64,000 nucleotides of DNA from assembly GCA_023525715.1 (NCBI GenBank), contig CM042016.1:62756882-62820881 (forward strand), in the 5' to 3' direction. The stretch is from Cichorium intybus. Its lineage: Eukaryota > Streptophyta > Magnoliopsida > Asterales > Asteraceae. The notes below the pieces were generated by a model. That model had not been told where the DNA came from, made no database searches, and worked only from the letters and a program-made list of their open reading frames with translations. Position 1 is the first letter of the stretch, and the number at the start of each line of letters is the position of its first letter. This document shows positions 44,695-55,093 of this stretch, piece after piece. Position numbers and translations under genes: made by a program.

Positions 44695-47257
44695 CGGATG
44701 TCCCAAGATCAGTGCGGGCACGTCCTCAAAACTCTCGTATTCCCTGACCAGGAAATCCACAGGGTAAAAGAAATCACCAACTTTAACTATTACATTCGTT
44801 AACTTGCCTCTTGAAACCTTCGTTGACTGATCTGCTAGTTGCAATACCGTCTTTGCGGGCTCTAACTCTTTATTCTTGTATTTGTCATACAAGTAACCTG
44901 GTAAAACATTAACACTTGCTCCTAAGTCCAACAACGTGTTCCTGATGACAACATCCCCTACCATGACAGTAATCAACGGTGAACCGGGGTCCCTTTCCTT
45001 CTTAGGCAGTGTCCCCAACAATGCCACGCTAGCTTTAACAGTTAGTCTTATCATATCTGGTGTAGGCGTCTTATTCTTTCCGTTCTTTTCACACATCTCC
45101 TGAAGAATCCTTGTATCTTCAGGAGCATTCTTAAGCTCATCCCACAGAGGTTGATTTATCGATGGTCCAATCGGTTTACTAGGCTCCTCTTGCCTCTTCT
45201 TCCTATCCTTCTTTTTCTTAATAGCAGCCACCATTGGCTGCTCATCCATTGGGACTTCCTTGTTCTCATTGACTTGAGTATCCTTCTCAAGTTGAGCATC
45301 CTCCTCATTCTTATTTTCACCTTCCTCAACTTTAGATTCTTCATCCTTTCCTAATAAATCCTCCTTAGTAATTTTTCTCCATTCTGATTCAACAGCGTTC
45401 ACATGCTCCTTCCTCGCTCGTTGAGTATGATTTGGGTTGATCTCTGTAGTGCTGGGCAATTTGTCATTATCCCTTTTCCTTTGGTCCTCGGCCATCTGAG
45501 CAATCTGCCTCTCCATATTGGCAATGACTTTGGCATTTGCTTGCGTTTGCTGCTGACTGGCGTTGAACAAATCATATATCTTAGCAGTCATATTTTCTTG
45601 ACTTTCTGGAGCGTTGTTGCTATTACTAGTGCTAGTTGATCCCCTGTTGTTACTGCTATTCCCATTCGGACCACTGTTGTTTCCAGACTGGAATTGTCTA
45701 GGTGGGTTTGAGGATTGCCCCTGATAATTACTCTGCCTGTTGTTATAAGAATTTTGGGGTCCCTGATTGTACGACCTATAGGATCGTCCGTTATTGTATT
45801 GACCTTGACCCTGGCCGTACACATGATTGACATCATGCGTTCTATGTCCTGATTGACCACCTTGTTGCTGATTCTGGGGCCCGTTTTGCAAGGTAGACAT
45901 TAATTTTTCAAACTTCCTATTCAGCTCACCAATTTCCTTCTTAACCCGTTTCTTTTAGTCTGCATCCGCTCCTACTGCTGCTGCTGTACTGACAGGTTTC
46001 CTGATAGAGAAATTAGCCTTTGATCCATTACTGAGTTGTTCGAGAAATCGCCAAGGAACGTCATCATCTTGCATCATAATGGTCCCGCTGGAGGATGCAT
46101 TGATCATCGCTTGGTTGGTCAAGTCCACACCCTTAAAGAATATCTTTACTAACTGCCACTTTGGAATATCATGATGAGGGAACAATCTCATCAACTCCTT
46201 CAGTCTATCAAAAGCCTCATGAAACGCCTCCCCTAGCTTCTGCTGAAAATCTTGAATTGCTCGTCTTATCTCGGTGGTTTTACTAGCTGGGTAAAACTCT
46301 TGCAAAAACTTGGCCTTCAGTTGATCCCAAGTAGTGACACTATTAAGCGGTAAAGATGTGAACCCGTACTTGGCTTTGTCCTTTAAGGTAAAAGGAAATA
46401 ATCTTAACCTAAAAATATCTCTATTGGTGTTCTTAGGAGTATTGACATTAGCTATGGCTATGAACTCATACAAGTGGTTATATGGATCGTCAGTTTTATA
46501 CCCTCTAAATTGTGTTAATACTCCTATCAATTGAGGCCTAATTTCTACTTGAGTATCTATATTAACAGGAATATAAATGGGTGACGAATCGTCATACTCC
46601 CGAGGTTGGAAGTGCTACGCAACCGATTGCCCTCTCGGTTGTGCAAAGTATAAAGGTTGAACAAAGTTGACCTTGCGGTTGCTGCGGTTGTTGCATCCTT
46701 CGTGGAGGTCTCCAACCTCTGTTCCATTGTTGCTGCTGTTGTGGAGGAATCCAGCCTTCATCCTCCTCGTCATATCCGTGCTCGACCTCCTGGTATTGAT
46801 ACTGCTATGGCGGAGGTTGTTGTGGTTGCACATATTGGGTTGGTTGTGGTAAGGTTTGAAAAGCATGTTGTGGTTTAAAGATGGTTGGTTGGTATGGTGG
46901 TTGTAATGGTTGTGATTGTTGCGGTTGATAAATGGTTGGTTGCTGACGTGGCGGTGGGTTGCCATCTCGGGTCGGCGCTCCCCACGCCATCGTAGCGGAA
47001 AAAGGGTTGGTTATTGTTTGTCCTAAAGGTGGAACTGTTGGTGGAGTGCATGCTGGTATTGATACGGGGGCTAAAACCGCACCACCAGTAGCACTCATGC
47101 TACCAAAATGAAACTCTGACACTGGGGGTATAATTGGAATTCCCCCTCCTGTTACCTCGCCCACAGGCTCATGGGTAACATGATTCTTGTGCGCGGTTCG
47201 TTCGATTTCAGAGTCGAAAAGCAAAGTTGATGTTTGCTCACCCTGACGGGTACGCAT
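44695..47257 (-). pseudogene. Athila E2: Gag and truncated aspartic protease
   Basis: ATG at 47257 (MRTRQGEQTSTLLF) opens Gag, interrupted by a stop near 46805 and a frame disturbance near 46600. The Gag core is open at 46530-45955 (LTQFRGYKTDDPYNHLYEF; LFPFTLKDKAKYGF; KFLQEFYPASKT) and after a TAG at 45955 a Gln/Asn/Gly-rich region and protease follow to about 44695. The protease motif reads RNTLLDLGASVNVLPG: the catalytic D-S/T-G has Leu in place of Ser. The CCHC knuckle seen in E1 is not recognisable. The end of similarity to E1 is right after ALILGHPS. Confidence 0.88.
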
Positions 47258-47377
47258 GCACTAGTGCAACACGCCCGCCAAAACCAAAACAAAAATACTA
47301 ACAAAGCTCAAATCTCAAAACTAAAACTAAAAATCAGAAAACACTCCCTGCAGATCGTCCTATCTTAAGCTCACAAC

Positions 47378-47395
47378 TCCCTGGCAACGGCACCA
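47378..47395 (-). other. Primer-binding site of Athila E2, tRNA-Asp type, two changes
   Basis: Minus strand reads TGGTGCCGTTGCCAGGGA; E1 has C at position 4 and G at position 14. It lies five bases inside the LTR, as in E1. Confidence 0.85.
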
Positions 47396-47400
47396 AAATT

Positions 47401-48374
47401 TGACAGCACCTAGGTCATCGTGCGGTCAAAAATAGTAAAATACCTCACTCTCACTAGTACAGTGGTAGTCAGGGTCGATCCACAGGAGTTTTGTGGTCAA
47501 GATAAGACGATAGCTTACCAACTGCAGTGTCATGCTACAGCCGGAGGAACTAACTTCTACTTTCTAAAAAACAATCCAAAAACTCAATTTCAAACCAAAT
47601 CCAAAACCAAGCATGAACTAAATAGAACTTAAACTAAAACCTAACCTAGATTGCTTACTGAAATCAAGATTCAGATTCAAAATCAGAAACAATAAAGTTC
47701 AATCCAAAAGCATCCAAGCATTCAAATACCAAAATACCGAATAACATCAATAAACATGGAACCGAATGATTACTTGCATAAACTTCAGATCCAGAACATC
47801 CAAAACAGTAACAACGAGAATTCAGAAACTTTAACCTAATGCTAATGGTTGTCACACACAAAAACACTAAGCTACAAGCTTAAAACAACTAAACTAAAAC
47901 TAAAAGTAGAGTGAAAACATAAAAGTACCACAATTGGTTGCTGAAATCTTGAAACTTGAGTCAAAGTCGCCGTAAGTCCACCTTAGGGTCTGATCTTCGC
48001 CTCCGAAATTCGACTTAGTGGCCTCTATTTATAGTTGTGGAAAATTAGAACCCGTGCCGCGCATAGCTCAAAACCACGGCGCGCGTACTGCCTTATCCCC
48101 GTTTTCTCACGGTTTGAATTTCTTCCACCGCCTCATCTTCTGATGTGGCGCGTCGTGCACACATGCCTACCCGCGGCGCGCATGTCCAGTCGACTGATTT
48201 TGACTCTATCTTCAAACTTTTTCATTTTGTACGACGTTTAACCCCTGATTGTAACTTTTCTTTGCAAACAAGCACTGACACAAAAAGTGAGAATACCAAT
48301 GCATATATGATATATTTTCACCAAGAATAGGGCCTAACAACGACTAAAATACTTGATATTACTAGGCATTGTCA
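47401..48374 (-). repeat. 5' LTR of Athila E2 (974 bp)
   Basis: On the minus strand it begins TGACAATGCCTAG at 48374 and ends at TGTCA (47401), aligning with the E1 LTR. The TATA box ACTATAAATAGAG (minus, about 48023-48035) is intact. CG-rich boxes lie at 48050-48090 and 48143-48183. The expected target copy is tcacc at 48375-48379. Confidence 0.88.
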
Positions 48375-48733
48375 TCACCCCAGACCTGTCGGTCTAGCTG
48401 TAGCAAGCAGCTTAGGTGCGGGATTGTCAGTCCCGTATAGATCTATACATAAGTATCACGTTCTCTTACCGAGACTCTGGTTATAGTTCAGGGCTTTAGT
48501 ATGTGTACTTAATAAGTACGGTGAAGACTTGTCTCACATAATTGTTTTCAACATGTTTACGTTTTATTTGTAAATGAAAACCCTTGTATTTGTAATTATC
48601 ACTTTTCCCATGATAATAAAATAGTGTATAATAATTATATACTTTCATATAATTATTTGTTTTGTCCCAAAATGTCATGATAGTATTTGTATCCATAAAC
48701 TATACCTATTATAGTTTATTTTAAATGTTTCGT

Positions 48734-48779
<46 letters not shown>

Positions 48780-50200
48780 TTAACTTACTTAGATGTTAAT
48801 AAATAACATCTTTTAAGTTATTTCCCACAAAAATGGTGTAATAACTTGGTTATAACCATTTTTGCTAGAAAAATAATGTTACGTTTTTATTAGTTTTATT
48901 TTTGTGACTTTTCCTTAGAACTTCTACCATGTTTATGTTCATTGTTTTCATAGATTTGTATTTTACTCAACATACTACATAATAATGTTCATAATATTAG
49001 GAAATAACATTATTTCAAGTAGAAAGCATTTTTACACAAAACTAGTAAAAAACATGTATATATAACCATTTTCATGGTGTAACTTGTATTCTCACCCTAA
49101 AAACTTGGATAAAGATGAAAATGAGGGGTATGAACTCACCCTTGAAGCATGATTTATCACAAACGAGTTCTGACTTGGGTTTGGGACTTGAACTAACGCC
49201 CCGAAATAATGAGGTTTTTAAGCGGCAACCGGTGGTCGACGGCGGCGGAGTGGCGACGGGACGGTGCCGGTGGTGGTGGACGATGGCCGGAGGTGGTGTG
49301 GGAGAGGTGTTTGGGCTGATTTCAAGAGAGAAAGAGAGGGAGAGTTGGGAGATCTTAGTTTAAATAAAGGATATGTGCATCTTTTTATGAGATTTGGAGG
49401 TATGAGTTTTGAATTGTTTATTAATATAGTGTAGTCATCATACTTCTAGCTTAGAGTGATGGTGGTGAAGGGGATGGTGGTGACCGACGGTTGGGGGGGG
49501 GGGGGTGGAGTAGGGTGTTTGCCTTTTATAATTTATACACTAACATTATATAAATGTGGGCGTTTTATAAAAAACGCGGTAAATGTTTTGCATATTTTTA
49601 TAAGTTTCCGGAGATATAATTACTAATAAATATATAAATCAATATTATACATAGAAATATTAGTAAACATCCATTTAGATTGATCCGCAATTTGTTAGGC
49701 GAAGATATACGCGTTTAAGCGCGGTATTCTTCCGAATACGCGATATTTGGCATTTTACCGGAAAATAAATCGGACTATGAAATTAAATACTAGACAATAT
49801 TACGCTTCATAATATGTGTTCCGTTATTTCATTTTTGATGTTTAAGGCACCATGTAATGTATTTTAGTGTCTAAATCCTGTGTACTTTTATTGTCACTGC
49901 AATTAAACTGTTGCAACTTTTACATGCGAACTCCGTTTTCGACGTTCTATACGTCTACGAATTCGTGAGCACGAATACATCATGTTATGAATATTATTAA
50001 TACCAAAATAATATTTGTGTGATTATCGAATTTCTACGCTACTGTAGTTTATTATCGGTATTACAGCGTTTACCCGATAATTGATTTCAATTAGCGTACA
50101 TAGTATTATAATATCCAATAATACATCGTAAAGGTTATGAAAATTACCTTTCATCATGTTGACCTAATGTACGCTTCAGTTGACTTAAGTTGACTTTTGT
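48375..50200. other. Noncoding region, possibly a decayed gypsy LTR
   Basis: No gene supported. There is a TA array at 48737-48777, a GC-rich GGTGGTGG/GGCGGCGG stretch at 49225-49310, a G run near 49492-49504 and a GTTGACTTTTGTTGACC phrase near 50185. The layout (an ACTCACC motif near 49135 and GGTGG-rich block) resembles gypsy LTRs such as 3622-5904, but no matching ends were found. Confidence 0.4.
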
Positions 50201-50209
50201 TGACCCATT

Positions 50210-51382
50210 TTGACTGTTGTCACATGTACTGGACATATGGCAACACCTTCATCTTGCAGGATTATGTTGTGTAATATAAAGCAAGCGTACATGATATCTT
50301 TAGATCGATCAATTTTGGTTAAACGTGCAGGCTGTTTGATAATAGCTCATCTATGTTTTAGTACGCCAAACGCTCGTTCAACGTCATTTTTTGCCGCTTC
50401 TTAGGCCACCTTGAAACGCTTCTTTTTTGGGGTAATTGGATATGAAAATGATTTCACAAAGGTGGCCCAGTTAGGGTATATCTCATCTGCAAGATAGTAC
50501 ACAAGCTTGTATTATTCCTCGTTCGAAGCAAATGAACATTTTGGTGTTGTTCCAAGAAGAATCATTAAACAGTAGTGATTGGTACATAACATTTAGATCG
50601 TTGTTGCCCTCGGCGACACCAAATGAATGTCATATCCACAAATCTTTTGATGCTACTGCTTCAAGTATCAATGTAGGGTACATGTGATCACCTCTCATGT
50701 ACTGACGTTGCAACGACGTTGGTTAACTCCTCCAATCTCAATGTGTACCATGAATGCTACCCAGCATGGCATGAAATCCATGTTTGGCTTTGTGTACAGC
50801 GTACAACAGTTAAATGTTGTTGGATGTTGGTTTGTGTATGTACTCTGCACCATACAACTGAATAATACCATAGCAGAAGTTGTAGAAGCTTTCACGTGAT
50901 GTTCGTTCTGACATATTCAAGTACTCATCAAGTGAATTGGGGGTGTTTCCGCCCCCTAATTGGCATATTGCAGATGTGCATTTAATACAATGTAGTGAAA
51001 CTTTTTTGCGAACTTACATTATAAGATGTTTGAAAATATGGAAATTTTCTTTCCATGTCCTCAACAATCTACAAAAACAGTGTTCTACTCATCCGTAACA
51101 TGTTTCTGAAATTAACATCCCCAAACTTTGAATTGGAACAAAGTAATATTCAATGAGCAACTTCTCTACAGTTTCTTGATTTCCGTGGAGATAAGTTCTT
51201 GAACGAGGAGTGCTAGAACTTGTGGTATATGCGAACACTGCAAGTGCATCTTGAGAAACGGTCGCGTAAAGCCGTAAACAGTTGCATAATTTGATGAATC
51301 AGACGATGACGACGAGTACCAAGTAGGTTCATCAAGTATTTTGTTGCGGACATACGAATCCGAAGTATCGGAAGAAGACATT
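50210..51382 (-). pseudogene. PIF/Harbinger transposase remnant
   Basis: On the minus strand an N-terminal part (51382 leftwards: MSSSDTSDSYVRNKILDEP) precedes a decayed DDE domain. Recognisable pieces: LLFNDSSWNN near 50560, YYLADEIYPNWATFVKSF near 50490, then KNDVERAFGVLKHR near 50390 and IMYACFILHNIILQDEG near 50265. Several stops and frame changes separate them, including TAG codons at about 50402 and 50355. The ERAFGVL and LHNIILQDEG motifs are typical of plant PIF/Harbinger transposases, which cut and paste DNA through a DDE catalytic site. Termini not identified. Confidence 0.82.
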
Positions 51383-51399
51383 TCAACATAAATATTCAA

Positions 51400-52070
51400 T
51401 TGAAATATGGATTATAGACGTGAAGAATGTGTAATTTTTTTGGGGGAGGGGGTAAAAAAAGGTCAATGTTGATGGAGAAAAAGAGAAGAAGAAATGTGTG
51501 ATTTTTGAAGTAGGAGAGGGAGATATTTATACGCATGGGGGATTAACTTTAGCTGTAAATAGAAGTTCTTTTATTATTATTAATTTTGAGGGTATTTGGG
51601 AGGTTTCACCAATCCTCAACCCAACCCGTTTCATCCCATCTTTCTCCAACCCACGTATGCTGGACAACCCAATCGGCGGGGCCAGTACCCTATATTGGGC
51701 TAACCCGAGACCATTCTGTGTGGCCTTAGATCGGTTGCATCAATAACAATATATATTTCCGAATAATGCAATTGTGGTTTAATAACTAAGAAAACATTGA
51801 AAGCCATAATCGGTAAAATGGTAAAAAAATGACGTCTCTTTGTATTTGTTTTCTATAATTGTATAACGTTTTAATATTGTGATTTATGTACTTATTAACG
51901 TACGTGACATATTGTTTCAGGTATAATCTTTTTTTATTGAAAGAATAATGCAAAATTTCGCTACTTCATCAGAATTCATACGACTTGGTTATGATTAAAT
52001 ATACGATACAGTTTCACAAATGTGCCATATGTAGCACGAACATATATTATACAATCGCGTCTGACCAGAG
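51400..52070. other. Noncoding region
   Basis: No gene supported. A GC-richer piece at 51600-51740 (with CAACCCAACCCGTTTCATCCC) could be the end of the Harbinger element, but no inverted partner was seen. Confidence 0.4.
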
Positions 52071-52168
52071 CCTAATTGTCAAGCAGTAGATTCTATGTAT
52101 ATACATTGGCAGAATATAGCCTAATTGTCAAGCAATAGATTCCATGTATATACATTGGCAGAATATAG
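52071..52168. repeat. Tandem duplication, 49-bp unit
   Basis: Copies at 52071-52119 and 52120-52168, each starting CCTAATTGTCAAGCA and ending GCAGAATATAG, differ at two positions. Confidence 0.95.
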
Positions 52169-52179
52169 TTAGGGCAAAA

Positions 52180-52332
<153 letters not shown>

Positions 52333-52761
52333 ACAAAATAATTGACAAAATCTGACCAGTAAAATAAAATCTGGGAAAACAATTTTGAGTTCATAATTAA
52401 GGTTCTTTTACATAATAACACACTGTATGGGTAAGAATGGCAGTCAGCCGAGTCAACGAGTATAATGCCCTAAAATGCCATTCCACGGCCTGAAACGGGC
52501 TAAAACGCGACTAATGGCCTTGTCCATACTTAAACATACATTGGGTATTATGACCTTACAAAATTATGTTCAAAATATATTTTTCCAAACTCTAATTTTT
52601 TGAGTCAAATTTTGTTTTTTTTTTTTTTTTTTTTAAACCATAATCTCAAGCCATGATGGATTCAACACATACAAGAATTTAGCCTTGCATGAAGGCGTTA
52701 AAATACAGAAAATAAAATATGAAGGTAGGATATAAAAACTTACAGAATACAAAAGCAGACT

Positions 52762-52869
52762 TTTATTGCAGAGTGTTTTTCGTACAAGATGAGAGAATAA
52801 GAGATATATGAGAGAGGTGAGTATCTAAGGTCTGCCTCTAAACATTACCAAACATCTGTATTTATAAGC
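52762..52869 (-). promoter_or_regulatory. Caulimovirid-like promoter TATA box and nearby polyadenylation signal
   Basis: On the minus strand GCTTATAAATAC (52869-52858) is a strong TATA box and AATAAA follows at 52767-52762, about 95 bp downstream. A polyadenylation signal shortly after the transcription start is characteristic of pararetroviruses, whose terminally redundant pregenomic RNA passes it once. It lies downstream of the last viral-like frame, where the large intergenic region of such genomes is expected. Function is inferred. Confidence 0.6.
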
Positions 52870-53034
52870 TCAGATTTCAAACGACTATCAAATCTATTCT
52901 ATGAAATTATTGAGGCCGAATACATTGGCCGACAAGAGTACTATAAATTATTAACTTTATTAAAGAAGATTCGCGACTTCTGCGGTTCTCGTGAATTGGG
53001 GACCACCATCTTTAATCATGCACCATATTTGTCT

Positions 53035-54450
53035 TTACGGCATTTTGTCTTTATTCTTGGATGATTGGGATTCTTTGAACAGAGTAGCTTCCATTTCTGT
53101 GAAAAGATCTTCGATTGGAATTGTAAGGAGTTCTTCGTCAATTGGCTGGGATTCTCCACTTAGCATATGAAAGTGATTTTCACTATCAACAGAGGTCATA
53201 GATTCATTATCTGAGTGTCCTTTTATTTTTTCTGCCTGCTGCATAATGACAGTCTTCATTTGATGAATATATTTCTTAAGGATTTATTGGTTTGTTGGAT
53301 CCTTATGATACTGGCTCTTTAATTGTTCAGCAATTTGCTGCAGGGGCTCCTTTTTAGCTTTTTGCCGGAATTCTTTCTGGGAGGTATACTTCTTTATTGT
53401 TTCTTTGATTTGATCAATTACTTCTGTGGAGTGCATTTCTCCCGTTTCATGATTTTTTGCAATCATTTTGGGCCAAAATTTTGTAAGGAAAATCCTTTGA
53501 ATCGAAGGGAATTGTTGAGTGGTATAATCAACTTCAGGGATCCATTTCCAGATCCATGGAATTGAAAATTCAGTGAAAAAATGGTATGAAGGTAAATGTT
53601 GTTGACCACCACTATATTTGGTGATATCGTTCATTAATCGAGGTGAAATTTTTACCCATTCCTCATATAATGACTTGAATGGTTCTGGAAGAATTTCAAT
53701 GGATGGACCATATGATATCCACCATTTTAAAAACCAATTAGGAATATCTTTATTATACACTTTGGAACACACTTTTATAAACCAAGAATGTTTTCTTTTT
53801 GAATTTTCATATAAGAATACTTTATAAAAGCTTTCAACATAATCCCAATAATTAAATTTCACAGGGATTCTTTGTTCAGGGTGTATAAACTCTTTTTCTT
53901 TCAGGGTACTTATTCCCCAATCTTCTGCTGTTATAATCCTTTTTATTATAATTTTGCTGAAGTTATAAACTTGATTCGAATTGGCAGGATAAAAATGTGA
54001 TATTTCACAAGATTCTGTGGCCTTTAAAATATTTTCATAATATGATCTTTGTTTATAAGATCCAGCTGAATATGAAGCAGTATCCAAATATCTGGACATA
54101 AGTAACCAATCATCATTATTGGCATCAAAATACCTCATTATATCTTTTTCTTCAAGAATTAATATTAATTCTTGATGTGGATTTCTATAATAATCCTTGG
54201 AATCATCAGGTTCTTCTGTTATAACAGTATTAGCATATGAACTACCACTATTACTGGCTTCACCTTTTTTTGATTTCAAGAATTCCATAAATTCTCCACA
54301 TAACGGATCATCCTGTCTAATCGAGGAAGATGATGAAGCTATAGTATTACTGCCACTTTTACTGTCATAAGGTAATGGAGGAAAATTTCCTCGACCTTGT
54401 CCCCTATGAGGGTACTGGCCTCTTCCTCTTCCTCTGTCACGAGGAATCAT
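53035..54450 (-). pseudogene. Caulimovirid-like downstream frame c, one internal stop
   Basis: ATG at 54450 opens 388 codons with an Arg/Gly-rich start (RDRGRGRGQYPHRGQGRG) and Ser-rich stretch, then a Trp/Tyr/Phe-rich globular domain (IPNWFLKWWISYGP near residue 240; FSIPWIWKWIPE near 300). A TAA at 53284-53286 stops it, but the same frame continues to 53035 with an acidic tail (SVDSENHFHMLSGESQP), so a single nonsense change probably shortened a protein of about 470 residues. No CCHC knuckle, so it is not an obvious coat protein. Position after the polymerase matches inclusion-body/transactivator genes of some caulimovirids, or the unassigned second frame of others; identity not established. 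Confidence 0.7.
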
Positions 54451-54507
54451 TCCTGTAAAATATAAATATGGAAGGATATCTCTTTATTGAGAAGTTTTAC
54501 AATAAAA

Positions 54508-54684
54508 CTAACAAGTAGATTGATTTATGAATTTTCTAAAGAACTGTATTGAACTCTTATAAGCTTCAATTTCTCTTGTTGTCATTACAGCTTTTATTTT
54601 CTTCTTTTGCTTGAATTCTCTCTCTACATGTTTTAACATATAAACATATACATTGTCTTTTACCTGTAATTTGGAATCAGTCAT
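54508..54684 (-). CDS. Caulimovirid-like small frame b (58 aa)
   Basis: ATG at 54684 overlaps the stop of frame a by 8 nt; 58 codons, basic and helical (KHVEREFKQKKKIKAV). No family recognised. The tight overlap, like that between pol and frame a, suggests it belongs to the same compact genome, but it could be chance. Its sequence contains a donor-like CAG/GTAAAAG near 54664, and a TTTTACAG acceptor-like site lies at about 54453. Confidence 0.4.
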   Translation of the reverse strand: MTDSKLQVKDNVYVYMLKHVEREFKQKKKIKAVMTTREIEAYKSSIQFFRKFINQSTC

Positions 54685-55093
54685 TGTTCCTGCATAAAAT
54701 TGTTGTACAATTTAAAATTCTTTCTAAAGATTTTATTTCGGAATTTATAACCATGGAAAACATTCTATAAAATGTTGGGGAGTATTCCTCAATTTCTTGT
54801 AGATCCCACATTATAAATCTCATCAATTGGTGATTACCATTTTTTATAGCTTTTCTACTTTCTTTTAATAAATGGTTTAAATATTCTCTATCTTCTAAAT
54901 AAAATACTTCTCCCTTAATATAAATTCTCCATTTATTTAGAAAATCTTCTTTAGATTTACTAGGTTCACTTGATTCACCTGCTTCAAATTTATTTGAAAT
55001 GGGACCAAAATTCATTTGAAGATCCATAGCTTCAATTTCATCGAGGCTCATTTGGATAGTAGAATTATCCGATTTATCTGATTCTGTACTCAT
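54677..55093 (-). CDS. Caulimovirid-like small frame a (138 aa)
   Basis: ATG at 55093 overlaps the polymerase stop as ATGA. The protein is acidic at its N-terminus (MSTESDKSDNS, DEIEAMDLQMNFG) with a helical C-terminal half (EYLNHLLKESRKAIKNG). Intact. No family recognised from sequence alone. The 4-nt overlap implies translation by reinitiation or from the same polycistronic RNA as pol (inference). Confidence 0.65.
   Translation of the reverse strand: MSTESDKSDNSTIQMSLDEIEAMDLQMNFGPISNKFEAGESSEPSKSKEDFLNKWRIYIKGEVFYLEDREYLNHLLKESRKAIKNGNHQLMRFIMWDLQEIEEYSPTFYRMFSMVINSEIKSLERILNCTTILCRNND

Larger units (their letters stand above)
44695..48374 (-). mobile_element. Athila-type element E2, 5' fragment
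   Basis: Minus-strand copy with 5' LTR, tRNA-Asp-type primer site, gag and protease, ending abruptly at about 44695 inside the protease. RT, integrase and 3' LTR are missing. It is a relative of E1: Gag sequences align along their length. Confidence 0.9.
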
